A stretch of 64,000 nucleotides of DNA from JAFGPL01 sp963781805 (GTDB taxonomy: Bacteria; Bacteroidota; Bacteroidia; Bacteroidales; UBA10428). The notes under the pieces were generated by a model that was not told where the DNA came from, did no database searches, and saw nothing but the letters and a program-made list of their open reading frames with translations. The stretch is from NCBI GenBank assembly GCA_963781805.1, contig CAWAHF010000004.1, forward strand, positions 2,046,001 through 2,110,000. The letters are read 5' to 3'. Made by a program: the position numbers and the translations under genes. Position 1 is the stretch's first letter, and the number at the start of each line of letters is the position of its first letter. Positions 33,914-43,155 of this stretch are shown piece by piece.

Positions 33914-34936
33914 ATGAGACTTACATTAATGACATTTTTGAGTTTATTGATTTTATCCTGTGAATCGCAGGATGACAACAATAATAATGATTTTCAATCG
34001 AATCTTTCAGATACAATATCAATTGGATACGAGCCGATTAACATAAATTCGATAAATTCAGAATATGATGATTATAATTCCTATGTGGGTTATTCATTGA
34101 CAATGAATCATCTATTTATATTTTCAACAAATAGAAACTCTAATGGAAATGACTTTGATATAATCAGTTATAATCTTGCTTTGACAAGTGATTATTCTCG
34201 ACCTGATACATCAACTTATGAGATTTATATTACTAAAGACACATTGTTTAATAAAATCCTTCCTGAGATTAATACTGATTTCAATGAGTATGGTCCATAC
34301 CTTCAATTGATAGATTTTACCCCAGATAACCATGCAGCTTCTGATAGAGACAGTTTGATGCTTTTCATTACAAGAGATGATAATAATAATCAGGATATAT
34401 TATGCAAAAAATATTCTCACTGGACATATGAGAGCGATTACCTTGGACTTGAGAACGATTTCATAAATTCACCTTTGATAAATTCTGACTATGATGATGC
34501 TTACGCCTCAATATCTCATGATTTTAAAAAATTATTCTTTTGTTCAAACAGAGACGGCAATTTTGATATTTACCAAATTAATTCCAGTGATAATGCAAAT
34601 ATTTACAATGTACTATATAATGATAGCACTTTTCAATTGGATAAAATAAACCAGTTATGCAGCACTAAGGATGATAAATGTCCATTTATTAACTGGAACA
34701 TTATGGTGTTCACATCAAACAAAGAAGGTGGATTTGGTGGATATGATTTATATTATTCAAAATTTGAAAACAACGAATGGAATGAACCTATTAATTTTGG
34801 AGATATGATTAATTCGGAATTTGATGAATATAGACCAATAAGTATTGATAATAATGTGATGATTTTTTCTTCAAACAGACCAGGAGGTAAGGGAGGGTTT
34901 GACTTATATATTGTCAGAATAACTGATATTAGATGA
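33914..34936 (+). CDS. PD40/TolB-like beta-propeller lipoprotein (340 aa)
   Basis: Start at 33914 chosen because upstream in-frame codons are intron sequence. Lipoprotein signal MRLTLMTFLSLLILSC followed by an Asp/Asn-rich linker. PD40-type blades are visible as KKLFFCSNRDGNFDIYQI, MVFTSNKEGGFGGYDLYYS and MIFSSNRPGGKGGFDLYIV, the SN(R/K)xGGxGxxDLY signature of Bacteroidota OmpA-associated propellers. Probably anchored in the outer membrane and facing the periplasm or surface. It lacks the OmpA domain often fused to such propellers. Single-gene cassette behind intron copy 5. Confidence 0.85.
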   Translation: MRLTLMTFLSLLILSCESQDDNNNNDFQSNLSDTISIGYEPININSINSEYDDYNSYVGYSLTMNHLFIFSTNRNSNGNDFDIISYNLALTSDYSRPDTSTYEIYITKDTLFNKILPEINTDFNEYGPYLQLIDFTPDNHAASDRDSLMLFITRDDNNNQDILCKKYSHWTYESDYLGLENDFINSPLINSDYDDAYASISHDFKKLFFCSNRDGNFDIYQINSSDNANIYNVLYNDSTFQLDKINQLCSTKDDKCPFINWNIMVFTSNKEGGFGGYDLYYSKFENNEWNEPINFGDMINSEFDEYRPISIDNNVMIFSSNRPGGKGGFDLYIVRITDIR

Positions 34937-34948
34937 ATAAATTACTAA

Positions 34949-35075
34949 GCACAACACACAATATAAAACAGCTGGGGTTCAGTGATTTGCGAGGGTTTGG
35001 TTCTCGCTCCAGCGTTCTTGTCGGTGGACAAGTACGCAGCCCGAAAACCCAACCGTTTCATATTGTAATACGTTG
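34949..35075 (+). repeat. attC site 19, R' box split by intron copy 6
   Basis: R'' GCACAAC; arms ACAATATAAAACAGCTGGG and CCCAACCGTTTCATATTGT. R' GTTG resumes at 37299 as TGTGCC. Confidence 0.88.
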
Positions 35076-37298
35076 TTGCGACTTGAAGTCGTGTAAATAA
35101 TTGTTTTACAAAGGATTGTTCTTTGATAAAACCTGTTGTTCCCTCAACAGTACCCTTACCGGACAACTGGTGTATAGTGCAGCTATTACCGGTTGAAGCT
35201 CCGGGAAACGAGTACCAAACGCCGGGTTGTATACCCTATGGCGGGGCTATAAGCTGTGAAGCGGATAGTCTTCGGGGCCTCAAAAACCGATTTAGGGCTG
35301 GGGTGAGCAGGCATGGCCAACTCAGGTAAATATTCCGAAACCATCGAAATGGCGTAAGGGCGAAAAAGAGGATGACACGCCTTGTACCAAAATGGTAAGC
35401 TGGCAGGTTAAACGTGGTCAACGTTGCGTTTACGGGGATGTTGCCCAGCCGGTGGACAGGATAGGCCTAAACCTGTATCTTTTGTTATTTACATGGAACA
35501 TGGAAGCACGGTGCTCTCTTTTCCTGTAACAGCGGGATCAAAAACCCTAACCGCAAGGCATGGGGAAACACCGTACAGAGAGGACAGACAAAGCGAATGC
35601 CCTGATGTAATGCCAGGGATAGTGGCCACAACATCGCCACAGGTGAAAACCAGCCCACCTCTGTCTGGTACTTTATGGCATGATACTTTTTAGAACCTGT
35701 AAATGCTGGAAAGCAAATGAACGAGAATGAAAATTCATCGTGTGCACTGGCACACCAAACCGATAACTGGAACCTCATTATATGGCGAAAGGTTATTCAA
35801 CGGGTGAACAGGCTGCAAAGACGTATTGCCAAGGCTGTTAAAGAGAAACGCTGGGGCAAAGCTAAAGCCCTGATGTTTCTCATTACCAAATCCTTTTATG
35901 CTAAACTATTGGCTGTATTCCGGGTGGCCAACAACAAGGGAGGCAAAACCCCCGGTGTTGACCATAAAATCTGGATAGACGGGTATGATAAACTCGTCGC
36001 AGCTGAAAACCTTAAGAACAGGGGATACACCCCTAAACCTTTACGTAGGATATATATCCCTAAGAAGAATGGCAAAAAACGTCCCTTAAGCATCCCGTGC
36101 ATGGATGACAGGGCTATGCAAGCCCTGCACATGATTGCTCTTGTCCCTCTGGCCGAAACAATGGCCGACCTAAATTCTTATGGGTTTAGGGAAAAACGTT
36201 CGTGTGCCGATGCCATTGCACAATGCTTTCTTATCCTGTGCCGTAAAAATTGCGCACAATGGGTGTATGAAGCCGACATCAAGGCCTGCTTTGATGAAAT
36301 TGACCATCAGTGGATATTAAACCATATCCCGGTCAACAAATCCATTCTTGATAAATGGCTCAAAGCAGGATATATCCAGAAAGGTAGGTTATTCCCCTCC
36401 CTTAAAGGTACTCCACAAGGCGGTATCATATCCCCAATCATCATGAATATGGTGCTTGACGGATTGGAAACCACCATAAACAAACAGTTTCCAAGGTGGA
36501 AAAACCAGAAAGTCAATTTTGTAAGGTATGCCGATGATTTTATTATTACCGCTAAGGATAAAGAGGTAATTACTAATCAAATCATACCACTTGTTAAGGA
36601 ATTCCTCAAAGAACGGGGGCTTAGGCTCTCTGATGAGAAATCCAAAATAACCAATATTGACCAGGGTTTTGACTTCTTATCACAGCATATCCGTAAGTAC
36701 AAGGGTAAACTGCTGATAAAACCATCACGGAAATCTGTACAGGCTTTCAAAGATAAGATAAAACTCATCATACGCGAGAGCCATGGACTGCCTGCTCATG
36801 CCCTTATACGAAAACTAAACCCGGTTATCCGGGGATGGTCAAACTATCACAAGGGTATTTGCTCAAAGAATACCTTCAGAAAACTGGAGGTATTCATCTT
36901 CGGACAAACCTGGAAATGGGCTACCCGCCAGCATGGTGACAAAGGCCACAGGTGGGTATTCAAAAGGTACTTTTTGGGCAATCATTTTTCCGATAAACGT
37001 GTATCTTATAAAGGTATATATTCCTACCGCTTATATAAAATCGGTATGGTACCTATTCGATATCATGTTAAAATCGCTCAGAAGGCCAATCCTTACCTGT
37101 CTGAATTTGATTCATATTTTGAGAAAAGGGTATCCTTAAGGAAACGTTTAGCTTTGAATAGCAAACAAATCACTACTTTTGTTTGCAGAGGTAAAAACAA
37201 TAGCCGGGTCTACCCTAACAAGGTTGGCCTTAAAAGTGCTTGAGCCGTATGCGGTGAAAGTCGCACGTACGGTTCTTAGGGGGCGTAAGCTACCCGGT
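35076..37298 (+). mobile_element. attC-targeting group II intron, copy 6 (B lineage)
   Basis: 2223 bp. Joined exons GTTGTGTGCC are the reverse complement of GGCACACAAC at 38036-38045. EBS1 candidate CAACGTT. Private changes include ATCGAAATGG in domain I. Confidence 0.92.
35717..37243 (+). CDS. ltrA: Group II intron reverse transcriptase/maturase, copy 6
   Basis: 508 aa, B-lineage protein with Leu in DLNSYGF but Ala in HMIALVP, so it mixes A- and B-type residues. Catalytic motifs intact. Confidence 0.92.
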   Translation: MNENENSSCALAHQTDNWNLIIWRKVIQRVNRLQRRIAKAVKEKRWGKAKALMFLITKSFYAKLLAVFRVANNKGGKTPGVDHKIWIDGYDKLVAAENLKNRGYTPKPLRRIYIPKKNGKKRPLSIPCMDDRAMQALHMIALVPLAETMADLNSYGFREKRSCADAIAQCFLILCRKNCAQWVYEADIKACFDEIDHQWILNHIPVNKSILDKWLKAGYIQKGRLFPSLKGTPQGGIISPIIMNMVLDGLETTINKQFPRWKNQKVNFVRYADDFIITAKDKEVITNQIIPLVKEFLKERGLRLSDEKSKITNIDQGFDFLSQHIRKYKGKLLIKPSRKSVQAFKDKIKLIIRESHGLPAHALIRKLNPVIRGWSNYHKGICSKNTFRKLEVFIFGQTWKWATRQHGDKGHRWVFKRYFLGNHFSDKRVSYKGIYSYRLYKIGMVPIRYHVKIAQKANPYLSEFDSYFEKRVSLRKRLALNSKQITTFVCRGKNNSRVYPNKVGLKSA

Positions 37299-37325
37299 TG
37301 TGCCATAAGATAGAACACTGAAACC

Positions 37326-38024
37326 ATGATAAATTCAATGATTAAAAATAGTGTTGATAATCCCAAAGATCATATAGTTGGATTTGCAGATTTGAATGGT
37401 TTAAATTTACCATTTAGATATGGTATGGTGATTGGGAAACGGCTTGATGATAAAATAATTGATTCAATTGAAAAAGGTCCTACATTACAATATTTTGATT
37501 ATTATCATAAGATTAACTCAGATTTGTCAGACTTGATACACAACATCAAAAGACAAATAATAGATTTGGGACATGACTGTATTGTTGTTGAGCCTTCAAA
37601 TAATGGGCAGGATTCAAATGATGCAGAATATAGAAAGACATTACGAACCCCAATTTCACATAAAATGATTGCCACCCGTGCAGGATTGGGATGGATTGGT
37701 AAGACTGATTTATTTATTTCCAAAAAATTTGGGCCACGATTAAGATTAGTTAGCTTATTGACAGATTATCCACTAGAGATATCAGAAGAATCGATTGATA
37801 AAAGTAAATGTGGAAAATGTGATATATGCGTTGTGAACTGTCCAGCTAATGCAGCATCGGGTCAATTATGGGATATAACTACCGATAGAGATTTGTTTTT
37901 TGATGCTCATAAATGTAGAAATACTGCTAAAGAATTGTCCAAAAAGCTATTAAATTTGGATTCATCGACATGTGGAATTTGCATTTCTGTTTGTCCAATT
38001 GGTAAAACAAAACATAATGATTGA
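37326..38024 (+). CDS. Epoxyqueuosine-reductase-like ferredoxin-type protein (232 aa)
   Basis: Resembles the C-terminal part of QueG-type iron-sulfur proteins: ATRAGLGWIGKTDLFISKKFGPRLRLVSLLTD followed by two 4Fe-4S motifs, CGKCDICVVNCP from residue 162 and CGICISVCPIG near the C-terminus. It is shorter than QueG (~350 aa) and the N-terminal cobalamin-binding half is reduced, so a true epoxyqueuosine reductase role is uncertain; an uncharacterised redox enzyme is as likely. Cytoplasmic. Single-gene cassette behind intron copy 6. Confidence 0.8.
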   Translation: MINSMIKNSVDNPKDHIVGFADLNGLNLPFRYGMVIGKRLDDKIIDSIEKGPTLQYFDYYHKINSDLSDLIHNIKRQIIDLGHDCIVVEPSNNGQDSNDAEYRKTLRTPISHKMIATRAGLGWIGKTDLFISKKFGPRLRLVSLLTDYPLEISEESIDKSKCGKCDICVVNCPANAASGQLWDITTDRDLFFDAHKCRNTAKELSKKLLNLDSSTCGICISVCPIGKTKHND

Positions 38025-38038
38025 CAATAAATTACGGC

Positions 38039-38168
38039 ACACAACACACAATATAAAACAGTTGGGGTTCAGTGGTTTACGAGTGTTTGGTTCTCGCATT
38101 AACTTTTTCCTCGGTGGATAAATACGCGCTCCGAAAACCCAACCGTTTCATATTGTCAAACGTTGTAC
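38039..38168 (+). repeat. attC site 20
   Basis: R'' ACACAAC, R' GTTGTAC; arms ACAATATAAAACAGTTGGG and CCCAACCGTTTCATATTGT. Confidence 0.9.
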
Positions 38169-38212
38169 ATAATGCTAAAGCATAGCACATTAATAAAATC
38201 AAACTTAGAGCC

Positions 38213-38413
38213 ATGATAGTAAATTTTAACTGTGGAAAATGTAGGTTTAACTATAATTATGAAGTAGGTAAACCAGATATGGATAAAAATTATAAATTAG
38301 TGTTTGAAAACAATCCCATTTGTCCGAAGTGTGGCGTAGAAGGGAAAGAGTTGTTGAGTGAGTTGGGGCAAAGCCAGATGACGGCATGGCATTTGGGAGA
38401 CTTAACGATTTAA
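38213..38413 (+). CDS. Small zinc-ribbon protein (66 aa)
   Basis: Two CxxC pairs, CGKC (residues 7-10) and CPKC (37-40), define a compact zinc ribbon. It lies ~45 bp after the R' box, the usual distance for a cassette gene, and stops 1 bp before the IS91-type transposase start. It may be the original cargo of this cassette or an accessory of the insertion element. Function unknown. Confidence 0.6.
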   Translation: MIVNFNCGKCRFNYNYEVGKPDMDKNYKLVFENNPICPKCGVEGKELLSELGQSQMTAWHLGDLTI

Positions 38414-38414
38414 A

Positions 38415-39575
38415 ATGTGCGAATGTAAACACCACACCAATGAAAAGACATGGATAGGTGAAAAGAAATATCGGTTAGCCGATTTTTTTGACACATGGTG
38501 GGATGAATATACAAAATCGCCCAAAGAATATATACAACCAGAGCAATACAAGGCAGTCAATGCCATGCGTGTATGCCGGACAGCAGCCTTAGGTGTAGAC
38601 ATATATGCATGCCCGGATTGTGGGGATATAACGGAAGTTTATCACAGTTGCAAGAACAGGTTTTGCCCAACCTGTAGTTGGCATGATACATTAAAGTGGG
38701 CAGAACGGGTAAAAAGCCAAATGCTAAATCTTCCACACCGCCATGTAGTATTTACCTTACCACACCAGTTAATACCATTAATCAAGGGCAATGGGAAAGA
38801 ACTTTTAAATATATTGATGCGTGTTACAGCCGATACTTTTAAAGACTGGATAAGGCATAGGTATAATTTAAAAATCGGGGTTATATCAGTTTTACACACC
38901 TTTGGAGAAACAAAGGATTACCATCCGCACATGCACATGATAGTATCATGGGGCGGGATAGATACTTCAACAGGTGCTTTAACAGCGATAAAAGGGGATT
39001 ATGTAAATTACAAGTTTTTACAGGACAAGTTCCGGTGCAAATTTGAAGATAGCCTGATTGAAGTGTTTGATACGGGGAAGTTAGAACATAACTTTAGCGA
39101 CCAGAAAAGTTTTAAGCAGTTTATAAAAAGGATAAACAGTAAGAATTGGAAAATACATTTAGAGGCAGCAATGGAAAACCCCGAAGCAGTAATCCGCTAC
39201 ATAGGGCGTTATTCAAAGCGGGCATGTTTAAGCGAGTATAAAATAACGTCAATAGAAGGGGAGAATATCAGTTTCAGGCATAAGGATTATAAAACTTTGG
39301 ATATAAACAAAAAACCGATAGAGAAAGAGCTAACTTTAAGTTACAAAGATTTTTTCCCCCGGTTGTTACAACATGTGCCGTTGCCATATTTCAGGATAGT
39401 ACGGTATTATGGGTTATATTCAAACAGGGGGGAAATAGCTGAGGAACATTTATACCAGGATACAGCGCCAACAGAAGGCGCGAATGATTGGAAAGCATTA
39501 CAGGTAGAAAAGACAGAAGAAAGCCCGATGTATTGTCAGGTATGTAAAAGGACAAAGAATATCATCATACGGTAA
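38415..39575 (+). CDS. IS91-type transposase (386 aa)
   Basis: HUH single-strand transposase: N-terminal zinc-finger region (CPDCGDITEVYHSCKNRFCPTC), HUH motif in HPHMHMIVSWGG (about residues 172-183) and a downstream IRYIGRYSKRAC segment containing the candidate catalytic tyrosine. IS91 relatives move by rolling-circle transposition without target duplication, which explains why no inverted repeats are found around it. The element sits within the cassette that begins at 38163 and ends at attC site 21. Distinct from the IS91-type protein at 54666-55874. Confidence 0.88.
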   Translation: MCECKHHTNEKTWIGEKKYRLADFFDTWWDEYTKSPKEYIQPEQYKAVNAMRVCRTAALGVDIYACPDCGDITEVYHSCKNRFCPTCSWHDTLKWAERVKSQMLNLPHRHVVFTLPHQLIPLIKGNGKELLNILMRVTADTFKDWIRHRYNLKIGVISVLHTFGETKDYHPHMHMIVSWGGIDTSTGALTAIKGDYVNYKFLQDKFRCKFEDSLIEVFDTGKLEHNFSDQKSFKQFIKRINSKNWKIHLEAAMENPEAVIRYIGRYSKRACLSEYKITSIEGENISFRHKDYKTLDINKKPIEKELTLSYKDFFPRLLQHVPLPYFRIVRYYGLYSNRGEIAEEHLYQDTAPTEGANDWKALQVEKTEESPMYCQVCKRTKNIIIR

Positions 39576-39867
39576 TAGAAAAGAAAATAAAAGGTACAAA
39601 CAAGAAAATAAGCCACATATTTGAGAGAAAATATTTAATAAACAAACGAGCAGTAGCTTGATCAATAATCATGGGATAACTATGCCCTGACGTGAAAAAC
39701 GGGCAAAAAAGCAGGAAATGGAATAAAACTAACAGTATAAAAACATAAAAAGTAGAGAAATAATAAAGATAAAAAGGATAAATTTGAGAGGGTAAAATAT
39801 AAAAGTGCAACATGAATAGATTGAAGTTCTAATAATATTAAATAATAAGCACTCTGTACAGCACTAT
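39576..39867 (+). other. Non-coding tail of IS91-type insertion and cassette end
   Basis: A-rich sequence without a credible ORF. It must contain the right end of the rolling-circle element; a GTTC tetranucleotide at 39827 is a candidate target flank but I cannot fix the boundary. Confidence 0.4.
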
Positions 39868-39998
39868 GTACAACACACGATATATTTCATAAGGGTTTCA
39901 GTGGGATTATATGATTTTCTGCCAGTTCAACAATAAAGTTAGTTTGAAGGCATGGTGCTTTTAAATCCCTTACGAAACATATCGTCTTAACGTTAGCG
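39868..39998 (+). repeat. attC site 21
   Basis: R'' GTACAAC (ATGTACAAC mirrors the cassette start GTTGTACAT at 38162); R' GTTAGCG; arms ACGATATATTTCATAAGGG and CCCTTACGAAACATATCGT. Confidence 0.9.
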
Positions 39999-40063
39999 TT
40001 CATTGTAAAACAGAAATATAATTAATCAATTAACTGAGTATTTAACTTTAAAATTGTGTAATC

Positions 40064-40816
40064 ATGAAAAAAAACATTAGAATTTTATTTTTTTCATTTT
40101 TGATGATGGGACTCTTGACAATTTTTACAAACAGTTGCAAGAAAGACAATGACAATGATCCATCGACTGATTCAACTGTAAAAGACATTGATGGCAATGT
40201 TTACAATACAGTTACCATTGGCACTCAGACTTGGATGGTTGAAAATCTTAAAGTAACAAAATTCAACGATGGTAATGCCATACCAAATGTAACAGGTGAC
40301 ACGGATTGGTCAAACCTACACTCTCCTGCCTACTGCTGGTATGATAACAATGCCTTAAATAAAGCCACATATGGTGCACTTTATAATTGGTACACGGTAA
40401 TCACGGGCAAGCTATGCCCCACAGGCTGGCATGTACCTACCACTGCCGAATGGACAACCTTAGAGAATTATCTCATTGACAATGGTTATAATTATGATGG
40501 GACCACCACAGGCAATAAATATGCAAAAGCCTTGGCATCTAATACGGGTTGGACTTCATCAACAATTCTAGGTGCAGTTGGTAATATCGATTACTCTGCC
40601 AAACGCAACGCAACCGGCTTTACAGCCCTTCCGGGTGGTTTCCGTAACAGCAGTGGAACATTCTACTACATTGGCGACTATGGTTCCTGGTGGAGTTCGA
40701 CTGAGTACAGTACGGGCGGCGCCTACGGCCGGGAACTGGACTACGATAACTGCATTGTCTACAGGATCGACTTCCATAAGCGAGCTGGTTTTTCTGTTCG
40801 TTGCTTGAGGGATTAA
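40064..40816 (+). CDS. FISUMP-domain lipoprotein (250 aa)
   Basis: Lipoprotein signal (FLMMGLLTIFTNSC) then the Fibrobacter succinogenes major paralogous domain: VKDIDGNVYNTVTIGTQTWMVENLKV, CPTGWHVPTTAEW, YSAKRNATGFTALPGGFR, WWSSTEY and the terminal GFSVRCLRD. The fold is related to C-type lectins and such proteins are displayed on Bacteroidota cell surfaces. Some relatives are variable proteins of diversity-generating retroelements; no template repeat or cognate RT is seen here. Single-gene cassette. Confidence 0.9.
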   Translation: MKKNIRILFFSFLMMGLLTIFTNSCKKDNDNDPSTDSTVKDIDGNVYNTVTIGTQTWMVENLKVTKFNDGNAIPNVTGDTDWSNLHSPAYCWYDNNALNKATYGALYNWYTVITGKLCPTGWHVPTTAEWTTLENYLIDNGYNYDGTTTGNKYAKALASNTGWTSSTILGAVGNIDYSAKRNATGFTALPGGFRNSSGTFYYIGDYGSWWSSTEYSTGGAYGRELDYDNCIVYRIDFHKRAGFSVRCLRD

Positions 40817-40926
40817 TTTATTTATCTTTTTTGTATTTTTAGCAAAACAACACGATATTGAAAGCAAACAGTGAGAATAATTCATGTTTATTTTTTATCA
40901 AAAGGACAAAGAAGAAAACAACGAAA

Positions 40927-41057
40927 CGCTAACATTAAATATACGTAAGCTGGGTGATTTCAGGTATTTTAACTATATTACATTTACTAAAAACTGTAAC
41001 TGGCAGATAAGCGAGTGGTACAGAAATCCCAGCCTCCGCATATTATTACCGTTATGC
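40927..41057 (+). repeat. attC site 22
   Basis: R'' CGCTAAC mirrors GTTAGCG; R' GTTATGC; arms AATATACGTAAGCTGGG and CCCAGCCTCCGCATATT. The ~110 bp between the FISUMP stop and this site hold no gene. Confidence 0.88.
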
Positions 41058-41185
41058 TTCATTTTAACAGACTGTGCAAAATTGGAATATGAACTATAAA
41101 TATAACGTGAAGTATGTTGATACATAAATATTTTAATTTAGACTAAAATGATTCACATAAGTTCCTAAAGAATAAAAATCTAACA

Positions 41186-41830
41186 ATGAAAATATCAGTA
41201 AATAAATTTCAGGCAAGAGACACTAATATTGCTACACGATGCCCTCACTGCGGTCATTTTGGGACTTTTGTAAGTACAAATGCTTGCTTGAGTATCGACA
41301 ATCATAATGGTAGTCCAGAGTACTATTTAGGGATTAAATTTTGCCCAAATACCAATTGCAAAGGACAGCTTTTTTATATTAAAGACAACTCAGGAACAAT
41401 ACTTCAAACATTTCCATCCGACACGATTCCATTTGATAAGGAGAATATTCCAGTTAAAGTATTGACTGCATTTCAAGAATCAGTTTCATGTCATTCTAAT
41501 TCATGTTTTATTGCATCAGCTATCATGATTAGAAAAACATTAGAAGAGATTTGCTTCGATAGAGGAGCTACTGGTAAAAATCTAAAAGATAGACTGAAAG
41601 ATTTAGGTTCTAAAATTCTTATCCCAAAAGAATTAATTGATGGAATGGATGACCTAAGATTACTTGGTAATGATGCTGCACATATTGAGGCTAAAACATT
41701 CTCTGAGATTGGAAAAGAAGAAATAGAGATTTCGATTGATTTCACAAAAGAAATCCTTAAGGCTGTTTATCAATATGAGAACTTATTGGATAAACTAAAA
41801 AAATTGAAAGAAAAGAAAAACGAAGCATAA
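41186..41830 (+). CDS. DUF4145 protein with N-terminal zinc ribbon (214 aa)
   Basis: Zinc ribbon CPHC ... CPNTNC (about residues 19-60) followed by the helical DUF4145 core: CFIASAIMIRKTLEEICFDRGA, NLKDRLKDLG and LRLLGNDAAH. DUF4145 is often found attached to restriction and defence proteins. The TAA stop at 41828-41830 lies within the R'' box GCATAAC of attC site 23. Cytoplasmic, single-gene cassette with a ~130-bp leader. Confidence 0.85.
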   Translation: MKISVNKFQARDTNIATRCPHCGHFGTFVSTNACLSIDNHNGSPEYYLGIKFCPNTNCKGQLFYIKDNSGTILQTFPSDTIPFDKENIPVKVLTAFQESVSCHSNSCFIASAIMIRKTLEEICFDRGATGKNLKDRLKDLGSKILIPKELIDGMDDLRLLGNDAAHIEAKTFSEIGKEEIEISIDFTKEILKAVYQYENLLDKLKKLKEKKNEA

Positions 41831-41954
41831 CACACAATATAAAACAGTTGGGATTCAGCGGTTTGCGAGGGTTTGGTTCTCGCACCAGCGTTTTCCTCAG
41901 TGGATAGAAACGCGCTCCGAAAACCCAACCGTTTCATATTGTAAAACGTTGGCG
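41825..41954 (+). repeat. attC site 23
   Basis: R'' GCATAAC mirrors GTTATGC at 41051 and encodes the stop of the DUF4145 gene; R' GTTGGCG; arms ACAATATAAAACAGTTGGG and CCCAACCGTTTCATATTGT. Confidence 0.9.
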
Positions 41955-42004
41955 TTCATTGTAACGTGACACCGCAGACTTCAACTAAAAGATAAAAATT
42001 ATCA

Positions 42005-42012
42005 TAATTTTG
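42005..42012 (+). promoter_or_regulatory. Candidate -7 promoter box of BRO-N/Fic gene
   Basis: TAATTTTG fits TAnnTTTG, 43 bp before the start codon. I see no convincing -33 TTG at the proper distance. Confidence 0.45.
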
Positions 42013-42054
42013 CACGGATAATTACAGAGTGACAGAATAGATAACATTAAGATT

Positions 42055-42936
42055 ATGACTAAAGCAAAAATATCCATACGTTTTTTTGACGACCGCGAAG
42101 TGCGAGCCGTTTGGGACGAACAAAACGCTAAATGGTGGTTTAGTGTGTTGGATATTGTAGCTTTACTTACCGACCAAGACGACTACACCAAAACCCGTAA
42201 CTATTGGAAATATCTTAAAGCCAAATTGAAAAAAGAAAACAGCGAGTTGGTTAGTGCCACTACCCAACTGAAACTTTTAGCAAGTGACGGTAAACGATAT
42301 TTAACCGATATGTTGGATTACACCGGTATTATTGCCTTAGGCAAAGAATTTCCGAGCAAAAAGGCAAACCGATTCATAGAATGGTTTACGTACAGCGATG
42401 AAAGCATAGATGGAAAAAGCAAAACAAAAGCGTATGCCATGTTTGAAAGTTCTTTTATCAACAGCATAGAAGTTGGCACAACCAAAGGGTTGCAACAAAT
42501 ACACGCTTATTTGTTTGGTGGATTGTATGATTTTGCGGGACAAATCAGACAAAAAAATATTTCAAAAGGTGGTTTTCAATTTGCCATATCACGCTTTTTA
42601 GGCGACACATTAAAGCAAATAGAAGCAATGCCCGAAACTACATTTGACGAAATCGTAAACAAATATGTAGAAATGAACATTGCACACCCTTTTATGGAAG
42701 GCAACGGCAGAAGCGCCCGAATATGGTTGGATTTGATATTAAAAAAACGCCTAAAAAAATGCGTGGATTGGAGTAAAATAAGCAAGCATGATTACATGAA
42801 TGCAATGATGCTAAGTCCAACAAAAAGTAGTGTTCTAAAAACTCTTTTGAATAATGCGCTCACTACCAAAATAAACGACCGCGAAATGTTTATGAAAGGA
42901 ATTGACTACTCATATTACTACGAAGAAAATGACTAA
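42055..42936 (+). CDS. Fic protein with BRO-N-like N-terminal domain (293 aa)
   Basis: Residues 1-115 resemble the BRO-N/antirepressor domain (IRFFDDREVRAVWDEQNAKWWFSVLDIVALL, YLTDMLDYTGIIALGKEFPS). Residues ~150-260 form a Fic domain with catalytic HPFMEGNGRSAR starting at H211. An N-terminal DNA-binding-like domain joined to a Fic domain suggests a self-regulating toxin or virulence-type enzyme. No separate antitoxin gene adjoins it. It differs in architecture from the Fic protein at 18638-19708. Confidence 0.88.
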   Translation: MTKAKISIRFFDDREVRAVWDEQNAKWWFSVLDIVALLTDQDDYTKTRNYWKYLKAKLKKENSELVSATTQLKLLASDGKRYLTDMLDYTGIIALGKEFPSKKANRFIEWFTYSDESIDGKSKTKAYAMFESSFINSIEVGTTKGLQQIHAYLFGGLYDFAGQIRQKNISKGGFQFAISRFLGDTLKQIEAMPETTFDEIVNKYVEMNIAHPFMEGNGRSARIWLDLILKKRLKKCVDWSKISKHDYMNAMMLSPTKSSVLKTLLNNALTTKINDREMFMKGIDYSYYYEEND

Positions 42937-43010
42937 AGAAAAAACGGCAAAAAGGGGCAGCACACAACGAAAAAATGAAAAGCGAAACGACAAAATAGAA
43001 AACAACGAAA

Positions 43011-43140
43011 CGCCAACAATGTATAAAAATAATAGCCGAGATAGTAGTAAATTCAAGGGTTATAGCCCGCTTCAACTTTCTTGTAACTTGACAGGAAAGT
43101 GTCACGCAGTCGGCTACTATTCTTATACCAACCGTTAGCG
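43011..43140 (+). repeat. attC site 24
   Basis: R'' CGCCAAC mirrors GTTGGCG at 41948; R' GTTAGCG; arms GTATAAAAATAATAGCCG and CGGCTACTATTCTTATAC. Confidence 0.88.
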
Positions 43141-43155
43141 AAAATTATTAATTAG

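Noticed and set aside
40064..40816. FISUMP protein as the variable protein of a diversity-generating retroelement
   Set aside because: No template repeat nearby, and the RTs in the window are group II intron maturases with YADD and domain X.
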